53,116 nucleotides of DNA from Methanomicrobiales archaeon. GTDB lineage: Archaea; Halobacteriota; Methanomicrobia; Methanomicrobiales; Methanospirillaceae. Made by a program: the position numbers and the translations under genes. The stretch lies in assembly GCA_025350045.1 (NCBI GenBank), contig JANXYM010000039.1:1-53116 (forward strand), given 5' to 3'. Within the stretch, counting starts at the first letter, position 1. Every line of letters begins with the position of its first letter. The notes beneath the pieces are model-generated. The model was given only the letters and a program-made list of their open reading frames with translations. It had not been told where the DNA came from and made no database searches. Shown piece by piece: positions 27,617-36,539 of the stretch.

Positions 27617-27934
27617 ATGGTTGAATATCTTTTCTGCATGAAAACCTTGCCGTTTGAGCGAGATGAGAAAAAAAACCGGGTGCTTGTTCCGTGTGCTGAT
27701 GGGGATGTTTCGGTATACAGTCATTGCGCATACTGCCGGTACTGTAAAGGTGTGTGGGTGGAAAAACGTCTGACTCCGACACCCCAGCGTCAGGCACTTA
27801 CAGATATAAAGAAGGGGTCTGCATCAGATGATAATCTGATGAATGCTGCAATGTTGTTCAATACATTAATCCGTGACGGTTCGTCAATCGAATGCGAGGA
27901 TGATGCAAATAAAGGATTTGCGGGAATGTATTAG
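27617..27934 (+). CDS. Small Cys-rich protein of unknown function
   Basis: A 105-residue protein divergent from aEF1A. A cysteine cluster, SHCAYCRYCKGVWVE, gives C-x2-C-x2-C near residues 36-42, and further Cys occur at about 7, 26 and 94; metal binding is plausible. The N-terminal half is basic and the C-terminal half acidic. I do not recognise a family. The TATA-like box at the right distance and the sensible amino acid composition favour a real gene. A degenerate 25-bp repeat array begins about 60 nt downstream. Confidence 0.6.
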   Translation: MVEYLFCMKTLPFERDEKKNRVLVPCADGDVSVYSHCAYCRYCKGVWVEKRLTPTPQRQALTDIKKGSASDDNLMNAAMLFNTLIRDGSSIECEDDANKGFAGMY

Positions 27935-28569
27935 ACCCTTTTAACGTATTCTTCAGTTTAATTTTTTTATCGATGTCCGCCTAACCTTTTTCAATCAAAG
28001 TACGGTTGAAAATTTTTAAACCAAGGTTTGACGGAAAAATTTCAAGCAATGTCTGCTTAAAATTTTTCAATCGAGGTTTAATTGCAAAAAGTTAACCCTT
28101 TCTCTCTCAAAATAATTAGCAGACTTACGTCGGCATCGTGTTCGCAGTCACGGATTTTCAGTCAATATCAGCCTAAATTTTTTTTCAATTAAAGTACGGT
28201 TGAAAATAATAAATCAGGGTTTGATTGTTCCGGTTCAGGTTTTCAATTGCGATCACTATCGCGTTGAAAATGCAGAATACTGCGAAGCTGTTCCTGCATG
28301 AAGAGATCGGAATACTCGCGTTTTCAAATCAGTTTATAAAAAATGATGGGAGAGCCTTTTGAGATTTTTTCTGGGAACGTATGGTTTCTACAGATCCATA
28401 TTATCCTTGGATTTCCCGAAACGGCGTCTATTAAGCGGTGTACAAATAATCCTGTAATACCCTGCACGCCTTTACATGTAGTTGATAATATTTGCTATAG
28501 CGTGAATTATCGGCATTTTATTTTCACATCATCAGCGGAAATTGATTTTTTATGAGTTGGTAAAAAATA
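27935..28569. other. Gene-free stretch containing the second 25-bp repeat array
   Basis: Between the small Cys-rich gene and cobS lie 635 bases with no supported gene. The repeat array at 27993-28235 occupies the first half. The rest is AT-rich spacer. Confidence 0.55.
27993..28235. repeat. Degenerate 25-bp tandem repeat array, copy 2
   Basis: Five consecutive 25-nt units run from 27993 to 28118 with one extra base, followed by an irregular 41-nt segment and three more units to 28235. Units such as AAGCAATGTCTGCTTAAAAT (28044 on) closely parallel AAGCAGATCTTGCTTAAAAA (471 on) in the first array. The shared features are AA-N-C at the unit start, a central TTGATTG-like core and an A/T run at the end. 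The first two units have flanking arms TCAATC and GGTTGA that form a dyad. Function unknown. Confidence 0.7.
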
Positions 28570-29280
28570 TCAAAATATCACCAATGCTAGGATGGCACAC
28601 GCTCTTGTAATCTCATTTGAGGCACCCACAACATCGCCATTCACTCCTCCAAACAAACGGTTAGAAATAAGGAGCAGTATTGTTGGGCACAAAAGTGCTG
28701 CTAGGATCGCACCCATCAATTTGAGAGGTGCAATAGGAATGAAGAGAAGTGGCATACACAAGAGTGCCGCAATGAGCGGGAAATGGGGTTGTGAGAACTC
28801 GTGGAGATAACTGTGAATACCCTGCCTGAATGGAGTACCATAAACGGTAAGGAGAGACATTGAAAATTTTGCACAGACTTCACCAATAATTATTGCAAAC
28901 ACAAGAGAAGTTGATGCCTGAAATCCCGCAAACAGGAGCAGTGTTATCACTATACCGGCAGCAACACCCCCCGCACCTATATACCGGTCGGTGAGCGCCC
29001 TGATCCGCTTCTCGCGGTCACCATGTGCCATCAGTCCATCCCCGAAATCCAGCAGTCCGTCAAAATGATGGGCACCTGATATCAGCATGATCAGGGAAAC
29101 GGCAACAGCCGCTGCAATCGTATGGTCTGCAATAAAAAAAACAGGGAGTGCGACAAGTGTCCCAATGACGTACCCTGAAACCGGGTAGAGGTATGAATGG
29201 CGGGCAAATGGTTCGAGATCCTGCGATTTACCCAGCGGTAGAATTGTGGTAAATTGCAGGAGGGAAAGGAGAATTTTCAT
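28570..29280 (-). CDS. cobS: Adenosylcobinamide-GDP ribazoletransferase
   Basis: A membrane enzyme that joins adenosylcobinamide-GDP and alpha-ribazole (phosphate) in the last steps of cobamide assembly. The motif SGAHHFDGLLDFGDGLMAHG matches the family's conserved HxDGxxD region, followed by RYIGAGG. Five or more hydrophobic helices are present. The ATG at 29280 overlaps the cobZ stop in an ATGA arrangement, which decides the start; the frame extends ten codons further upstream. About 236 residues is normal. Confidence 0.93.
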   Translation of the reverse strand: MKILLSLLQFTTILPLGKSQDLEPFARHSYLYPVSGYVIGTLVALPVFFIADHTIAAAVAVSLIMLISGAHHFDGLLDFGDGLMAHGDREKRIRALTDRYIGAGGVAAGIVITLLLFAGFQASTSLVFAIIIGEVCAKFSMSLLTVYGTPFRQGIHSYLHEFSQPHFPLIAALLCMPLLFIPIAPLKLMGAILAALLCPTILLLISNRLFGGVNGDVVGASNEITRACAILALVIF

Positions 29281-29711
29281 ACGCATTCGCTGTAGAGTCG
29301 GGATGTGCACCCGGCAATCAAACCTGCGACCGCGTCATCGAGAAACGGTCCGAGCTTTGCAAGGATCCCCGGTTTTTTCTGGTCATACCGGGTGAATTCA
29401 AATCGTGCATAGGTACCCCCGATACATTCTGCGATCGCCATACCGATGATCTCATCGCTTAACAAAAAGACCGGGTCATCGGCGATTTCTGAATTTTTTC
29501 GCTTATTATAGAGTTCGTCTTCGAGAAGGATTGCTCCAAGCAGGAGCGAAGCGACATTGGGATCAGTTAAATATTTCTTGATTTTGCGCATGATCTCTTC
29601 TGCCGCTTCTTCCTCCGGCATGCCGTGGGATACATAGAGTCCCATTGCGGCATTGACAATATCTTCAAGTGTGATGCCGTTTTCGCGCAACCGCTGTTCA
29701 ATTTCAAACAT
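29277..29711 (-). CDS. cobZ: Alpha-ribazole phosphatase, CobZ type
   Basis: CobZ is the archaeal, non-orthologous replacement of CobC and dephosphorylates alpha-ribazole-5'-phosphate or adenosylcobalamin-5'-phosphate. The protein is related to the phosphatidylglycerophosphatase A fold. It starts MFEIEQRLRENGITLEDIV and contains LSDEIIGMAIAECIGG and GPFLDDAVAGLIAG, the conserved acidic C-terminal motif. It is 144 residues long, coupled to cobS by ATGA, and divergent from cobT. Confidence 0.88.
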   Translation of the reverse strand: MFEIEQRLRENGITLEDIVNAAMGLYVSHGMPEEEAAEEIMRKIKKYLTDPNVASLLLGAILLEDELYNKRKNSEIADDPVFLLSDEIIGMAIAECIGGTYARFEFTRYDQKKPGILAKLGPFLDDAVAGLIAGCTSRLYSECV

Positions 29712-29807
29712 ATGAATAGGTGTTGTACCGAATGGACTATTATATCGTTGCGGATTTTTACCGATATCTTCAAACTGGGCCGCAGAGAAATATATGAGTT
29801 GATACTT

Positions 29808-30818
29808 ATGGGATTCCTATCGGAAATACCAGATTTCAAGTTTAAAACCCCCCTCTTCTGCGCCATTCTGGGAAACACCCTGCTCTCCACTGTGCCGGGA
29901 GTGTCTGGGGCAGGTTCAACTCCTCAAAATACTCTGCTCACCCCTATTCTGGATGCGGAGCTTATAGTTCAGGGAGCAATTACGAGTTATCCGATAAAAC
30001 CGAATACTCCGACAGGTTGTCCTACACCGGCATCGATTACCCGGTCGATGATGGAACTGTGTGATCTGCAGCCATTATTTATCAACGCCGGGCTCCGCCA
30101 CAGTCCTACAGTTCCTTGCCTCGATGTGTATGGACATATCGGTGAGGATCCCCGGTTCCGCGATGCAGTTGCGCAGGCAGAGAAACTTTTTGAACAGGGG
30201 AAATGGATTGGAACATTTCTTTCAGCATCCAACGATCTTCTCGTACTGGGAGAATGTGTACCTGGTGGGACAACTACCGCACTCTGTGTCCTGCGTGCAC
30301 TCGGGTATGATGCATCGGTAAGCAGCAGTTTTGTTAATAATCCGGTTTCTCAGAAAGAAGAGATCTGCCGGATGGTGCTTGCACGAATCCGGGCCGATCA
30401 TATCACAGCCCCACTAGACGTACTACGATATACCGGAGATCCGATGATGCCCATTGCGGCCGGAATTTCCAGCACCTATACCGGGCACCTTCTCCTTGCC
30501 GGAGGTACTCAGATGCTTGCCGTGAGCTCAATAATTAAAGAAATGGAGTTACCCCCCCCATCTGTGGTCACTACATCCTATGTTCGGGACGACCCCTCGG
30601 CGAATGTCGAGCAAATAGCCCGGCAGATTGGGGTGAAAATCTTCTATGTTGACCCGGGTTTTGGGAATATAGGTCATTTAGGTCTTGCAAGGTATTGTAT
30701 TGGTGAAGTAAAGGAGGGAATGGGTGCTGGTGGAGCGATGTGTCTCGCCCATCTCATGGGGCACATACCTGAGGAGATACGTGCAAAAATCCTAAGTACG
30801 GTAAATGTGTACAGCTGA
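29808..30818 (+). CDS. cobT: Archaeal CobT-like nicotinate-nucleotide phosphoribosyltransferase (TIGR00303)
   Basis: This family supplies the alpha-ribazole phosphate moiety of cobamides. From the ATG at 29808 the protein begins MGFLSEIPDFKFKTPLFCAI and continues with LGNTLLSTVPGVSGAGSTPQ, ECVPGGTTTALCVLRALGYD and FYVDPGFGNIGHLGLARY. The length of 336 residues fits. An in-frame extension to 29625 overlaps the divergent cobZ and is not family-like. It forms a compact cobalamin-tail locus with cobZ and cobS. Confidence 0.88.
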   Translation: MGFLSEIPDFKFKTPLFCAILGNTLLSTVPGVSGAGSTPQNTLLTPILDAELIVQGAITSYPIKPNTPTGCPTPASITRSMMELCDLQPLFINAGLRHSPTVPCLDVYGHIGEDPRFRDAVAQAEKLFEQGKWIGTFLSASNDLLVLGECVPGGTTTALCVLRALGYDASVSSSFVNNPVSQKEEICRMVLARIRADHITAPLDVLRYTGDPMMPIAAGISSTYTGHLLLAGGTQMLAVSSIIKEMELPPPSVVTTSYVRDDPSANVEQIARQIGVKIFYVDPGFGNIGHLGLARYCIGEVKEGMGAGGAMCLAHLMGHIPEEIRAKILSTVNVYS

Positions 30819-30851
30819 ACAGAATTATAGTACATCAAGACAAACTTCACC

Positions 30852-31418
30852 ATGATGCGTCCTATCTATGTAGTCAATAATTTCGGCCAGTTCAATCATC
30901 TCATCCACCGTGCATTAAGGGATCTGGAAATTGATGTGGAACTTGTGCCCAATTCCACTTCAAGAGAACAAGTTGCGGAAGGATGCAGGGGAATAATTCT
31001 GGGAGGGGGTCCGTCCATTGAGCGTGCCGGGAACTGCGGCCAGTATCTCGATCTTGGATTACCGGTGCTGGGGATATGTCTTGGGCTTCATATCATCGCA
31101 AAAAAATTTAATGGGGATGTGAACCCTGGGCGGAGCGGAGGATACGGCCCGGTTGAAGTTGAAATATGCAAACATGATGATATCCTCGCAGGTTACCCGG
31201 GAACCGTGTGTGTATGGGCATCACATGCCGACGAGGTATCGCGATTGCCGGATGGATTCACCCTGCTAGCCTATTCATCGATATGCAATCATGAAGCAAT
31301 AGCCCATCTGGATAAACAGATCTTCGGGCTCCAGTGGCACCCGGAAGTGAGTCATACTTTCGAGGGGAAACGTGTTTTTGAAAATTTCAACCGGCTCACG
31401 CTTGAGAAGCAGGGATAA
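30852..31418 (+). CDS. guaAA: GMP synthase, glutamine amidotransferase subunit
   Basis: The class I glutaminase half of the two-subunit archaeal GMP synthase; it supplies ammonia for XMP to GMP conversion. The nucleophile Cys is in LPVLGICLGLHIIA, and the His-Glu of the triad is in GLQWHPEVSHT. It starts MMRPIYVVNNFGQFNHLIHR, a near-invariant archaeal motif. The length of 188 residues is normal. The ATPase subunit gene (guaAB) is not in the window. Confidence 0.95.
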   Translation: MMRPIYVVNNFGQFNHLIHRALRDLEIDVELVPNSTSREQVAEGCRGIILGGGPSIERAGNCGQYLDLGLPVLGICLGLHIIAKKFNGDVNPGRSGGYGPVEVEICKHDDILAGYPGTVCVWASHADEVSRLPDGFTLLAYSSICNHEAIAHLDKQIFGLQWHPEVSHTFEGKRVFENFNRLTLEKQG

Positions 31419-31546
31419 TTCGGTTGGTATCGGTGCAGTCTGGAATATGAATAATTCACGATCTCATCCTGGAAATCTTTTCTGATACTAGGGTGTGTTT
31501 CAAAGGCCGACCTCTGTTTTTTCGAACCGCTTTGGTGGTTGTTAAA

Positions 31547-31555
31547 TTTATATAC
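31547..31555 (+). promoter_or_regulatory. TATA box for the DUF3821 protein gene
   Basis: AAATTTATATACG is centred about 26 nt before the ATG at 31577, so transcription would begin at or just before the start codon. Confidence 0.5.
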
Positions 31556-31576
31556 GAGTAGGAAAGATGGATAAAT

Positions 31577-32605
31577 ATGGTAAGCAAAAACGCAAAATGC
31601 TGTGTTTTGTTGATTTTTGGGATCTTTTTTTTGATTAATCCTGTGTTTGCTGCAATCAACACTGTCCGTCCCGGTGAAACGGTTTTTATTGGAGAACAGG
31701 GTCTTGACATAACCCTTGCAATGGAAGGGAATACACAGATTGGATGGTGGGCATCAGCAGCGCCGATTAGCACTAGCTCTCCTACCGAGGTTATTGCTGT
31801 TTCAAACCCTGCCAGTTTCACCATCTCCCCAAATATATTCGGATCTCGGACCGGTGTGTGGTACCACCTCAACCCTTCGGGAGTTGCAAATGGGGCTGCA
31901 TTCAATATTGCCAATCCACAACTGGATATAGGTATCGAGGATACTACGGTAAATGTTGATGTAACTGACAAATGGGTACCAACAGACGATGAGCTTCGTT
32001 TCAGGATTGATTCGAATCTGTATTCGATATCCGGAAGAACCGGTCAATCATCGACCCCAATTACCATCAGAGTCCAGTCTCCTGATGGAGCTTTATTCTC
32101 CTCTCTGATCAGTAATTCCGGAGTAACGACATCCATAGTCAACTATCCTGTCACCACGACGCCCGAATATACAGGTTCAATCTGGGGTACCGCAAATCGT
32201 GCCACGTATCCCCCTGGAACGTATACCATTTGGGCGGAGTGTAATGTGAACAACATGAAAGATAATTATGGTGAAGTGGGAAAGACAATAAGCAAAAAAG
32301 TCAGCCTTCTCAACCAGGATCAGAACCCTCTTATCCGGGGAAATGTGCCGACAGCAAATCCCACTCAACTGTCGAGTACTCCAACTAAAAAAGTTACAAC
32401 CTTTTCCACTCCGACACTGACAACTTCTAAAAACACACCCCTTCCTACACTGACAGCACTCCCGGTAATCTCTGTCCCTCCCACCACTGCAGAAATTGTA
32501 GCAACCCCCCAACCGTCCCCCATAAAAACAAAGTCTGCTGGATTTGAAGCCATGCTGGCGGGTTTTGCTCTCATAGCGATGCTTGTATTCTGCACAAAGA
32601 AATAA
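31577..32605 (+). CDS. DUF3821-domain surface protein with PGF-like C-terminal anchor
   Basis: A 342-residue secreted protein. The signal peptide CCVLLIFGIFFLINPVFA is followed by INTVRPGETVFIGEQGLDIT and AFNIANPQLDI, hallmarks of DUF3821, a domain common in Methanomicrobiales surface proteins. A Thr/Pro-rich stalk (about 250-320) leads to a C-terminal hydrophobic segment AGFEAMLAGFALIAMLVF and basic end CTKK. That tail resembles PGF-CTERM archaeosortase signals, with AGF replacing PGF. It is probably an S-layer-associated protein anchored to lipid. Confidence 0.8.
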   Translation: MVSKNAKCCVLLIFGIFFLINPVFAAINTVRPGETVFIGEQGLDITLAMEGNTQIGWWASAAPISTSSPTEVIAVSNPASFTISPNIFGSRTGVWYHLNPSGVANGAAFNIANPQLDIGIEDTTVNVDVTDKWVPTDDELRFRIDSNLYSISGRTGQSSTPITIRVQSPDGALFSSLISNSGVTTSIVNYPVTTTPEYTGSIWGTANRATYPPGTYTIWAECNVNNMKDNYGEVGKTISKKVSLLNQDQNPLIRGNVPTANPTQLSSTPTKKVTTFSTPTLTTSKNTPLPTLTALPVISVPPTTAEIVATPQPSPIKTKSAGFEAMLAGFALIAMLVFCTKK

Positions 32606-32664
32606 TAAATATTCTTTTTTGCTGGTTTGCAACCATTTATTAGCTTACTTTCCCATTCCAGTGT

Positions 32665-33171
32665 ATGAACGTTGTAACTACTGTGATCAAATCCCGTCAT
32701 AGCGTACGGAAATTCAAACCTGAAACTATCAGTGATATTGTAATAAAAGACGTGCTTGAATGTGCTGCGCAGGCTCCGACAGCAATGAACATACAGCCCT
32801 GGTTGTTTGGTGTTATAAAAAATAAAGAAGTACTTGCAAAAATTGCCGCGACTGCGGATCATGGCAAATTCATTGCAGAATGTCCTTTGTGTTTTGCAGT
32901 TTTTGGCGAGAAAAAAGAGACCTACTATCTTGAGGATTGTTGTGCTGCAACAGAAAACATTATTCTGGCTTTACAGGCTCACGGTGTTACGTCATGCTGG
33001 GTAGCTGGTGATAAAAAAGCATATGCTGAACATATACGAACAATGCTGGATGTTCCGGGCACCTACACATTAGTCTCACTCATTGCTGCTGGTATACCGG
33101 CAGAGATCTCGATTACAAAGAAAAAAGAAATGAAAACGATTGTTTTTTATGAGGGTTTCAAAACCGATTGA
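32665..33171 (+). CDS. Nitroreductase-family flavoprotein
   Basis: An FMN-dependent NAD(P)H-type oxidoreductase of 168 residues. The FMN-binding SRHSVRKFKPETIS at the N-terminus, AAQAPTAMNIQPWLFGVI, and the C-terminal GVTSCWVAGD are typical. The substrate is unknown. It is a stand-alone gene after the DUF3821 gene, with a 59-nt gap. Confidence 0.9.
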   Translation: MNVVTTVIKSRHSVRKFKPETISDIVIKDVLECAAQAPTAMNIQPWLFGVIKNKEVLAKIAATADHGKFIAECPLCFAVFGEKKETYYLEDCCAATENIILALQAHGVTSCWVAGDKKAYAEHIRTMLDVPGTYTLVSLIAAGIPAEISITKKKEMKTIVFYEGFKTD

Positions 33172-33693
33172 ATCTCGTTAATCTGTCATCGATCAAAGAA
33201 AAAAATATCGAAAGATAGAGATATATTTCATACAATTTTTGTAATATCCTGATAAGAATTTCTCGATGTTATTATAATTCACCTCAGAAAAATGGAGACC
33301 TGGGAATTCGGTTCAGGTTTTTTGGAGTAAAATAATGTTCCAGTTATTTAAAATGGGGCTTCTCCATTTATTTTTCGCCATTCAATTCATCTCAATAATT
33401 TTCATGCGTTGGACCTGTTGATACACATCTCAAAAGGTGTTTTGAAAAAATTTTGTAAATTTTTCTCAAGGTAAAAACGATTTTTTTGCCAGTAGGATAT
33501 TTCGATGTTTCTCTAATAGATGACAGGTATATCCATTTCAAATCATTTTTTCTGGTGGAATATCATAAAAAAACGATATTTAGAAAAACTCGCTTATCTG
33601 CAAGTCAAATGTTGTATGATCTGCATTTATCTCTTTAATTGCATTTTCCTGACAGGATATGGTTTTTGAGGATCTTTCCCAAAGTACCAAAAA
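33172..33693. other. Gene-free intergenic stretch
   Basis: A 520-nt AT-rich gap between convergent genes. I see T-tracts near 33475-33490 that could serve as terminators, but no gene or clear repeat. Confidence 0.45.
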
Positions 33694-34974
33694 CTATCCT
33701 GAACACAAGTTATTAGCAATCTCTGGTTGTAAAAGTCCGCGGTCGTATAATGATACAGCGCCAATATTGCCTCCGAAGTAACTATAGGGATCGCCATTCT
33801 GCCTTCCTATAGTGACATCGTTACCCACATTTTTAAGATGGACCGTCTGGATTCCTGTGGGTGTATAACCGGGAATATTGCCTGAGTAATAGCTGAGCTC
33901 TAAGGGAACACCATTTTTGTATATTGCCAGCTGGCCATTATTTACTACTACATTGATTTGGCTCCACTGACCTGCTGTAATACTTCCTGCTGGTGTCAAC
34001 ACATTATAGTGGGTGGCGGGTGTTGTTGATGTATCACCCCATTCAAAACCCACCCTGTCTCCCAGCAGGGAGAGCTGGTAATTATCATTCTCGACGCCCC
34101 CAACAATCTGACCTTTGCCAACAATCGTTTGCCAGTTAGCCGCAGATGTGTAGGTAAAAGGCGCGGTTGTGGTTGGTTGGATCGAGACTCCAATTGTCAT
34201 ATCACCGGTATATTTTAGTGTCGGATCATCCGGGAAGGTGATATAGTTGTTTCCGCTGAACTTTGAATAGGTCTTGTTGCAGGGACTGGTGTTATACTGA
34301 GGGGGACACGTACCTCCGCACATCCCGCTTGACACAGAACAATCTGCTCTGTAGGATTTCCCACCAATTCCCGTTCCTTGGAGAATCGTGACTGGGAGTG
34401 AGGTTGTTCCTTTGGTAAATGTCGTGGTATAGGTATCGGCAAGGATGTGGATTTTCTCATCAATCAACTGGATTTTCCAGTTACCTTTTACCATTGCTGG
34501 GACTCCCGGGGGTACAGGAGGCACTGTATCTTTAACAACATATTCGCATGCGTTTGAGGCATCAGGCTTTTGATAAATATACAAGGTTTTTCCGTACAAG
34601 GAACCGGTAAGTCCACTTGTATCTGGTGTAAGGTTTCTTCCATCCGGACTGAGAAGTTTCATAGTTACCGGAGTTCCCCGCCCCTGTTTCTGACCTACAA
34701 GGTAGAAGTCATCACCCGCTTTGGGTAAATATGTCAACACGTTATCCAGATTGCTAAGAGGGATAATTGCCGAATCCCCTGCAATATATACGGATTTCTG
34801 CATGTACTTTGGGTCGAGTTGTCCAGATAGTAATGCATATACCACAATTGTAAGGACAAGCATTAATGCAATTACAAGAATCACTGATACCACTTCCGAG
34901 ACACCATCAGAACTGTTGGATCGTGATTTTATCAATTTTCCACGCCTTTTATATTGCGAATCCGGAATCATCAT
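33694..34974 (-). CDS. Type IV pilin-like protein with LamG/concanavalin-like C-terminal domain
   Basis: A 426-residue protein that starts with a basic segment and a class III (prepilin) signal: SSDGVSEVVSVILVIALMLV followed by a hydrophobic helix to about residue 52. This is the archaeal Pilin_N pattern cut by EppA. The middle is a Gly/Pro/Thr-rich beta domain with CSVSSGMCGGTCPPQYN. The C-terminal ~180 residues form a LamG-type fold (NYITFPDDPTLKYTGDMTIG, GQWSQINVVVNNGQLAIY, VTIGRQNGDPYSYFGGNIG). A pilus-tip adhesin or surface sugar-binding protein is likely. Confidence 0.8.
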   Translation of the reverse strand: MMIPDSQYKRRGKLIKSRSNSSDGVSEVVSVILVIALMLVLTIVVYALLSGQLDPKYMQKSVYIAGDSAIIPLSNLDNVLTYLPKAGDDFYLVGQKQGRGTPVTMKLLSPDGRNLTPDTSGLTGSLYGKTLYIYQKPDASNACEYVVKDTVPPVPPGVPAMVKGNWKIQLIDEKIHILADTYTTTFTKGTTSLPVTILQGTGIGGKSYRADCSVSSGMCGGTCPPQYNTSPCNKTYSKFSGNNYITFPDDPTLKYTGDMTIGVSIQPTTTAPFTYTSAANWQTIVGKGQIVGGVENDNYQLSLLGDRVGFEWGDTSTTPATHYNVLTPAGSITAGQWSQINVVVNNGQLAIYKNGVPLELSYYSGNIPGYTPTGIQTVHLKNVGNDVTIGRQNGDPYSYFGGNIGAVSLYDRGLLQPEIANNLCSG

Positions 34975-35245
34975 TAACCCCTGAATAATAATTACACTAA
35001 TTGCATATTCATGTTTATAAACATAACTCGAGTTCTCTCTATCCGGATCTCTATTTTTTAGTGTTTTTATTCATTAGTATTCTTATTTTAATTGTCGATC
35101 CGTATTCCTACACAATTGCATCGAATTCATATTTTTTGCAGCAATCCCTTGGCGAAAAACGGACCGTAAGTCATGAGCGGCTCAAAAAAAATGAACCCTA
35201 AAAAACTCGGAATTATTAAGCATCAGGCCAATCACATCATTGATC

Positions 35246-36532
35246 ATGAAAAAAGCGGTTCTGCAAGTGGCACTGGATCTTCTGGAATTAAAAAGGGCTT
35301 TGCAGATCGCCCAGGAATCTGTTGATGGTGGTGCAGACTGGATTGAGGTCGGGACCCCGCTTATAAAAAGCGAAGGAATGTCTGCAATCCGATCGATGCG
35401 GGATCGCTTTCCAGATTCGGTGATTGTTGCCGATATGAAAATTGCCGATACAGGCACTCTTGAAGTGGAGATGGCTGCCAAAGCGGGTGCCAATATTGTA
35501 TGTGTCCTTGCGGATGCAGACGATGCGGTCATTGAAGAGGCTGTTCGGGCTGCTAGGCTGTACGGAATCCGGCTGATGGCGGATCTGATAAATGTCAGGG
35601 ATCCGGTGTCCCGGGCCTGCCAGCTTGAAGCAATGGGAATCGATATTCTCTGTGCTCATGTCGGCATTGACCAACAGATGACTGGGAGGAACTCGATTGA
35701 ACTCCTCGCAACTCTATCAGGGACTGTCCATATTCCTCTTGCAGTTGCAGGTGGAATCGATTCCGGGAGTGCCGGAGAGGCGGTGCAATATGGGGCAGAT
35801 ATTGTCATTGTGGGTGGAGGAATTGTTCGTTCGGCTGATGTTACCGGCTCAGCAAAAAAGATCCGTGCAGCAATGGACCATCCATCAATCAAATCTATGG
35901 AAAAAAAATCCGCGGACGAAGAAATTCGTTCCCTTTTAATGCAGGTGTCTGCACCCAATATAACCGATGCCATGCACCGCAAAGGGGCTATGACAGGGAT
36001 TTTTTCCGTATGCGGCAATGTGAAGATGGTGGGACGAGCGGTAACCGTCCAGACGCTAGCCGGGGACTGGGCAAAACCTGTAGAAGCCATCGATGTTGCC
36101 CGAAAGGAAGATGTGATCGTGATAAACAACGATGGATGTACGCATGTTGCCCCATGGGGAGAACTGGCTACCCTGAGTTGTGTGAAAAAAGGTATCTCCG
36201 GGGTAGTTATCGATGGGGCTGTAAGGGATGTTGATGATATCCGGGCAATGAAATTCCCCATTTTTGCAAAAGCAATCGTGCCAAATGCAGGAGAACCCAA
36301 AGGGTTCGGTGAGATCAACGCAGAAATCCTGTGTGCAGGACAGTATGTGAATCCGGGTGACTGGATCATTGGTGATGAAAGCGGCGTTGTGGTAATTCCT
36401 GCAAAGCGAGCGTATGAAGTGGCACGTAGGGCAATGGAAGTGAGGAAGAACGAAGAACGAATTCGGGAAGAGATCCGCAGAGGAAGCACACTTTCTGAAG
36501 TGGCAGAATTAATAAAGTGGGAAAAACAGTGA
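35246..36532 (+). CDS. Bifunctional hexulose-6-phosphate synthase / RraA-like protein
   Basis: A two-domain fusion of 428 residues. The N-terminal ~210 residues are a TIM-barrel of the OMP-decarboxylase superfamily (3-hexulose-6-phosphate synthase), with VALDLLELKRAL, the catalytic ADMKIADTG motif and AVAGGIDSG. The C-terminal ~200 residues are RraA/demethylmenaquinone methyltransferase-like (GRAVTVQTLAGDW, GVVIDGAVRDVDDIR). In archaea lacking an oxidative pentose pathway, HPS makes ribulose-5-phosphate from hexulose phosphate. The role of the RraA-like half is unclear. The start is ATG 35246; an in-frame TTG lies two codons upstream. Confidence 0.9.
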   Translation: MKKAVLQVALDLLELKRALQIAQESVDGGADWIEVGTPLIKSEGMSAIRSMRDRFPDSVIVADMKIADTGTLEVEMAAKAGANIVCVLADADDAVIEEAVRAARLYGIRLMADLINVRDPVSRACQLEAMGIDILCAHVGIDQQMTGRNSIELLATLSGTVHIPLAVAGGIDSGSAGEAVQYGADIVIVGGGIVRSADVTGSAKKIRAAMDHPSIKSMEKKSADEEIRSLLMQVSAPNITDAMHRKGAMTGIFSVCGNVKMVGRAVTVQTLAGDWAKPVEAIDVARKEDVIVINNDGCTHVAPWGELATLSCVKKGISGVVIDGAVRDVDDIRAMKFPIFAKAIVPNAGEPKGFGEINAEILCAGQYVNPGDWIIGDESGVVVIPAKRAYEVARRAMEVRKNEERIREEIRRGSTLSEVAELIKWEKQ

Positions 36533-36539
36533 TGCAAGA

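Noticed and set aside
35001-35201. 66-codon open frame with a hydrophobic stretch between the pilin and HPS genes
   Set aside because: The hydrophobicity comes from T-rich promoter DNA; there is no ribosome-binding site and it overlaps likely regulatory sequence.
35656-36537. Long 293-codon open frame antisense to the HPS-RraA gene
   Set aside because: It is fully antisense to a strong family match and its translation is Ser/Thr/Ile-rich without motifs.
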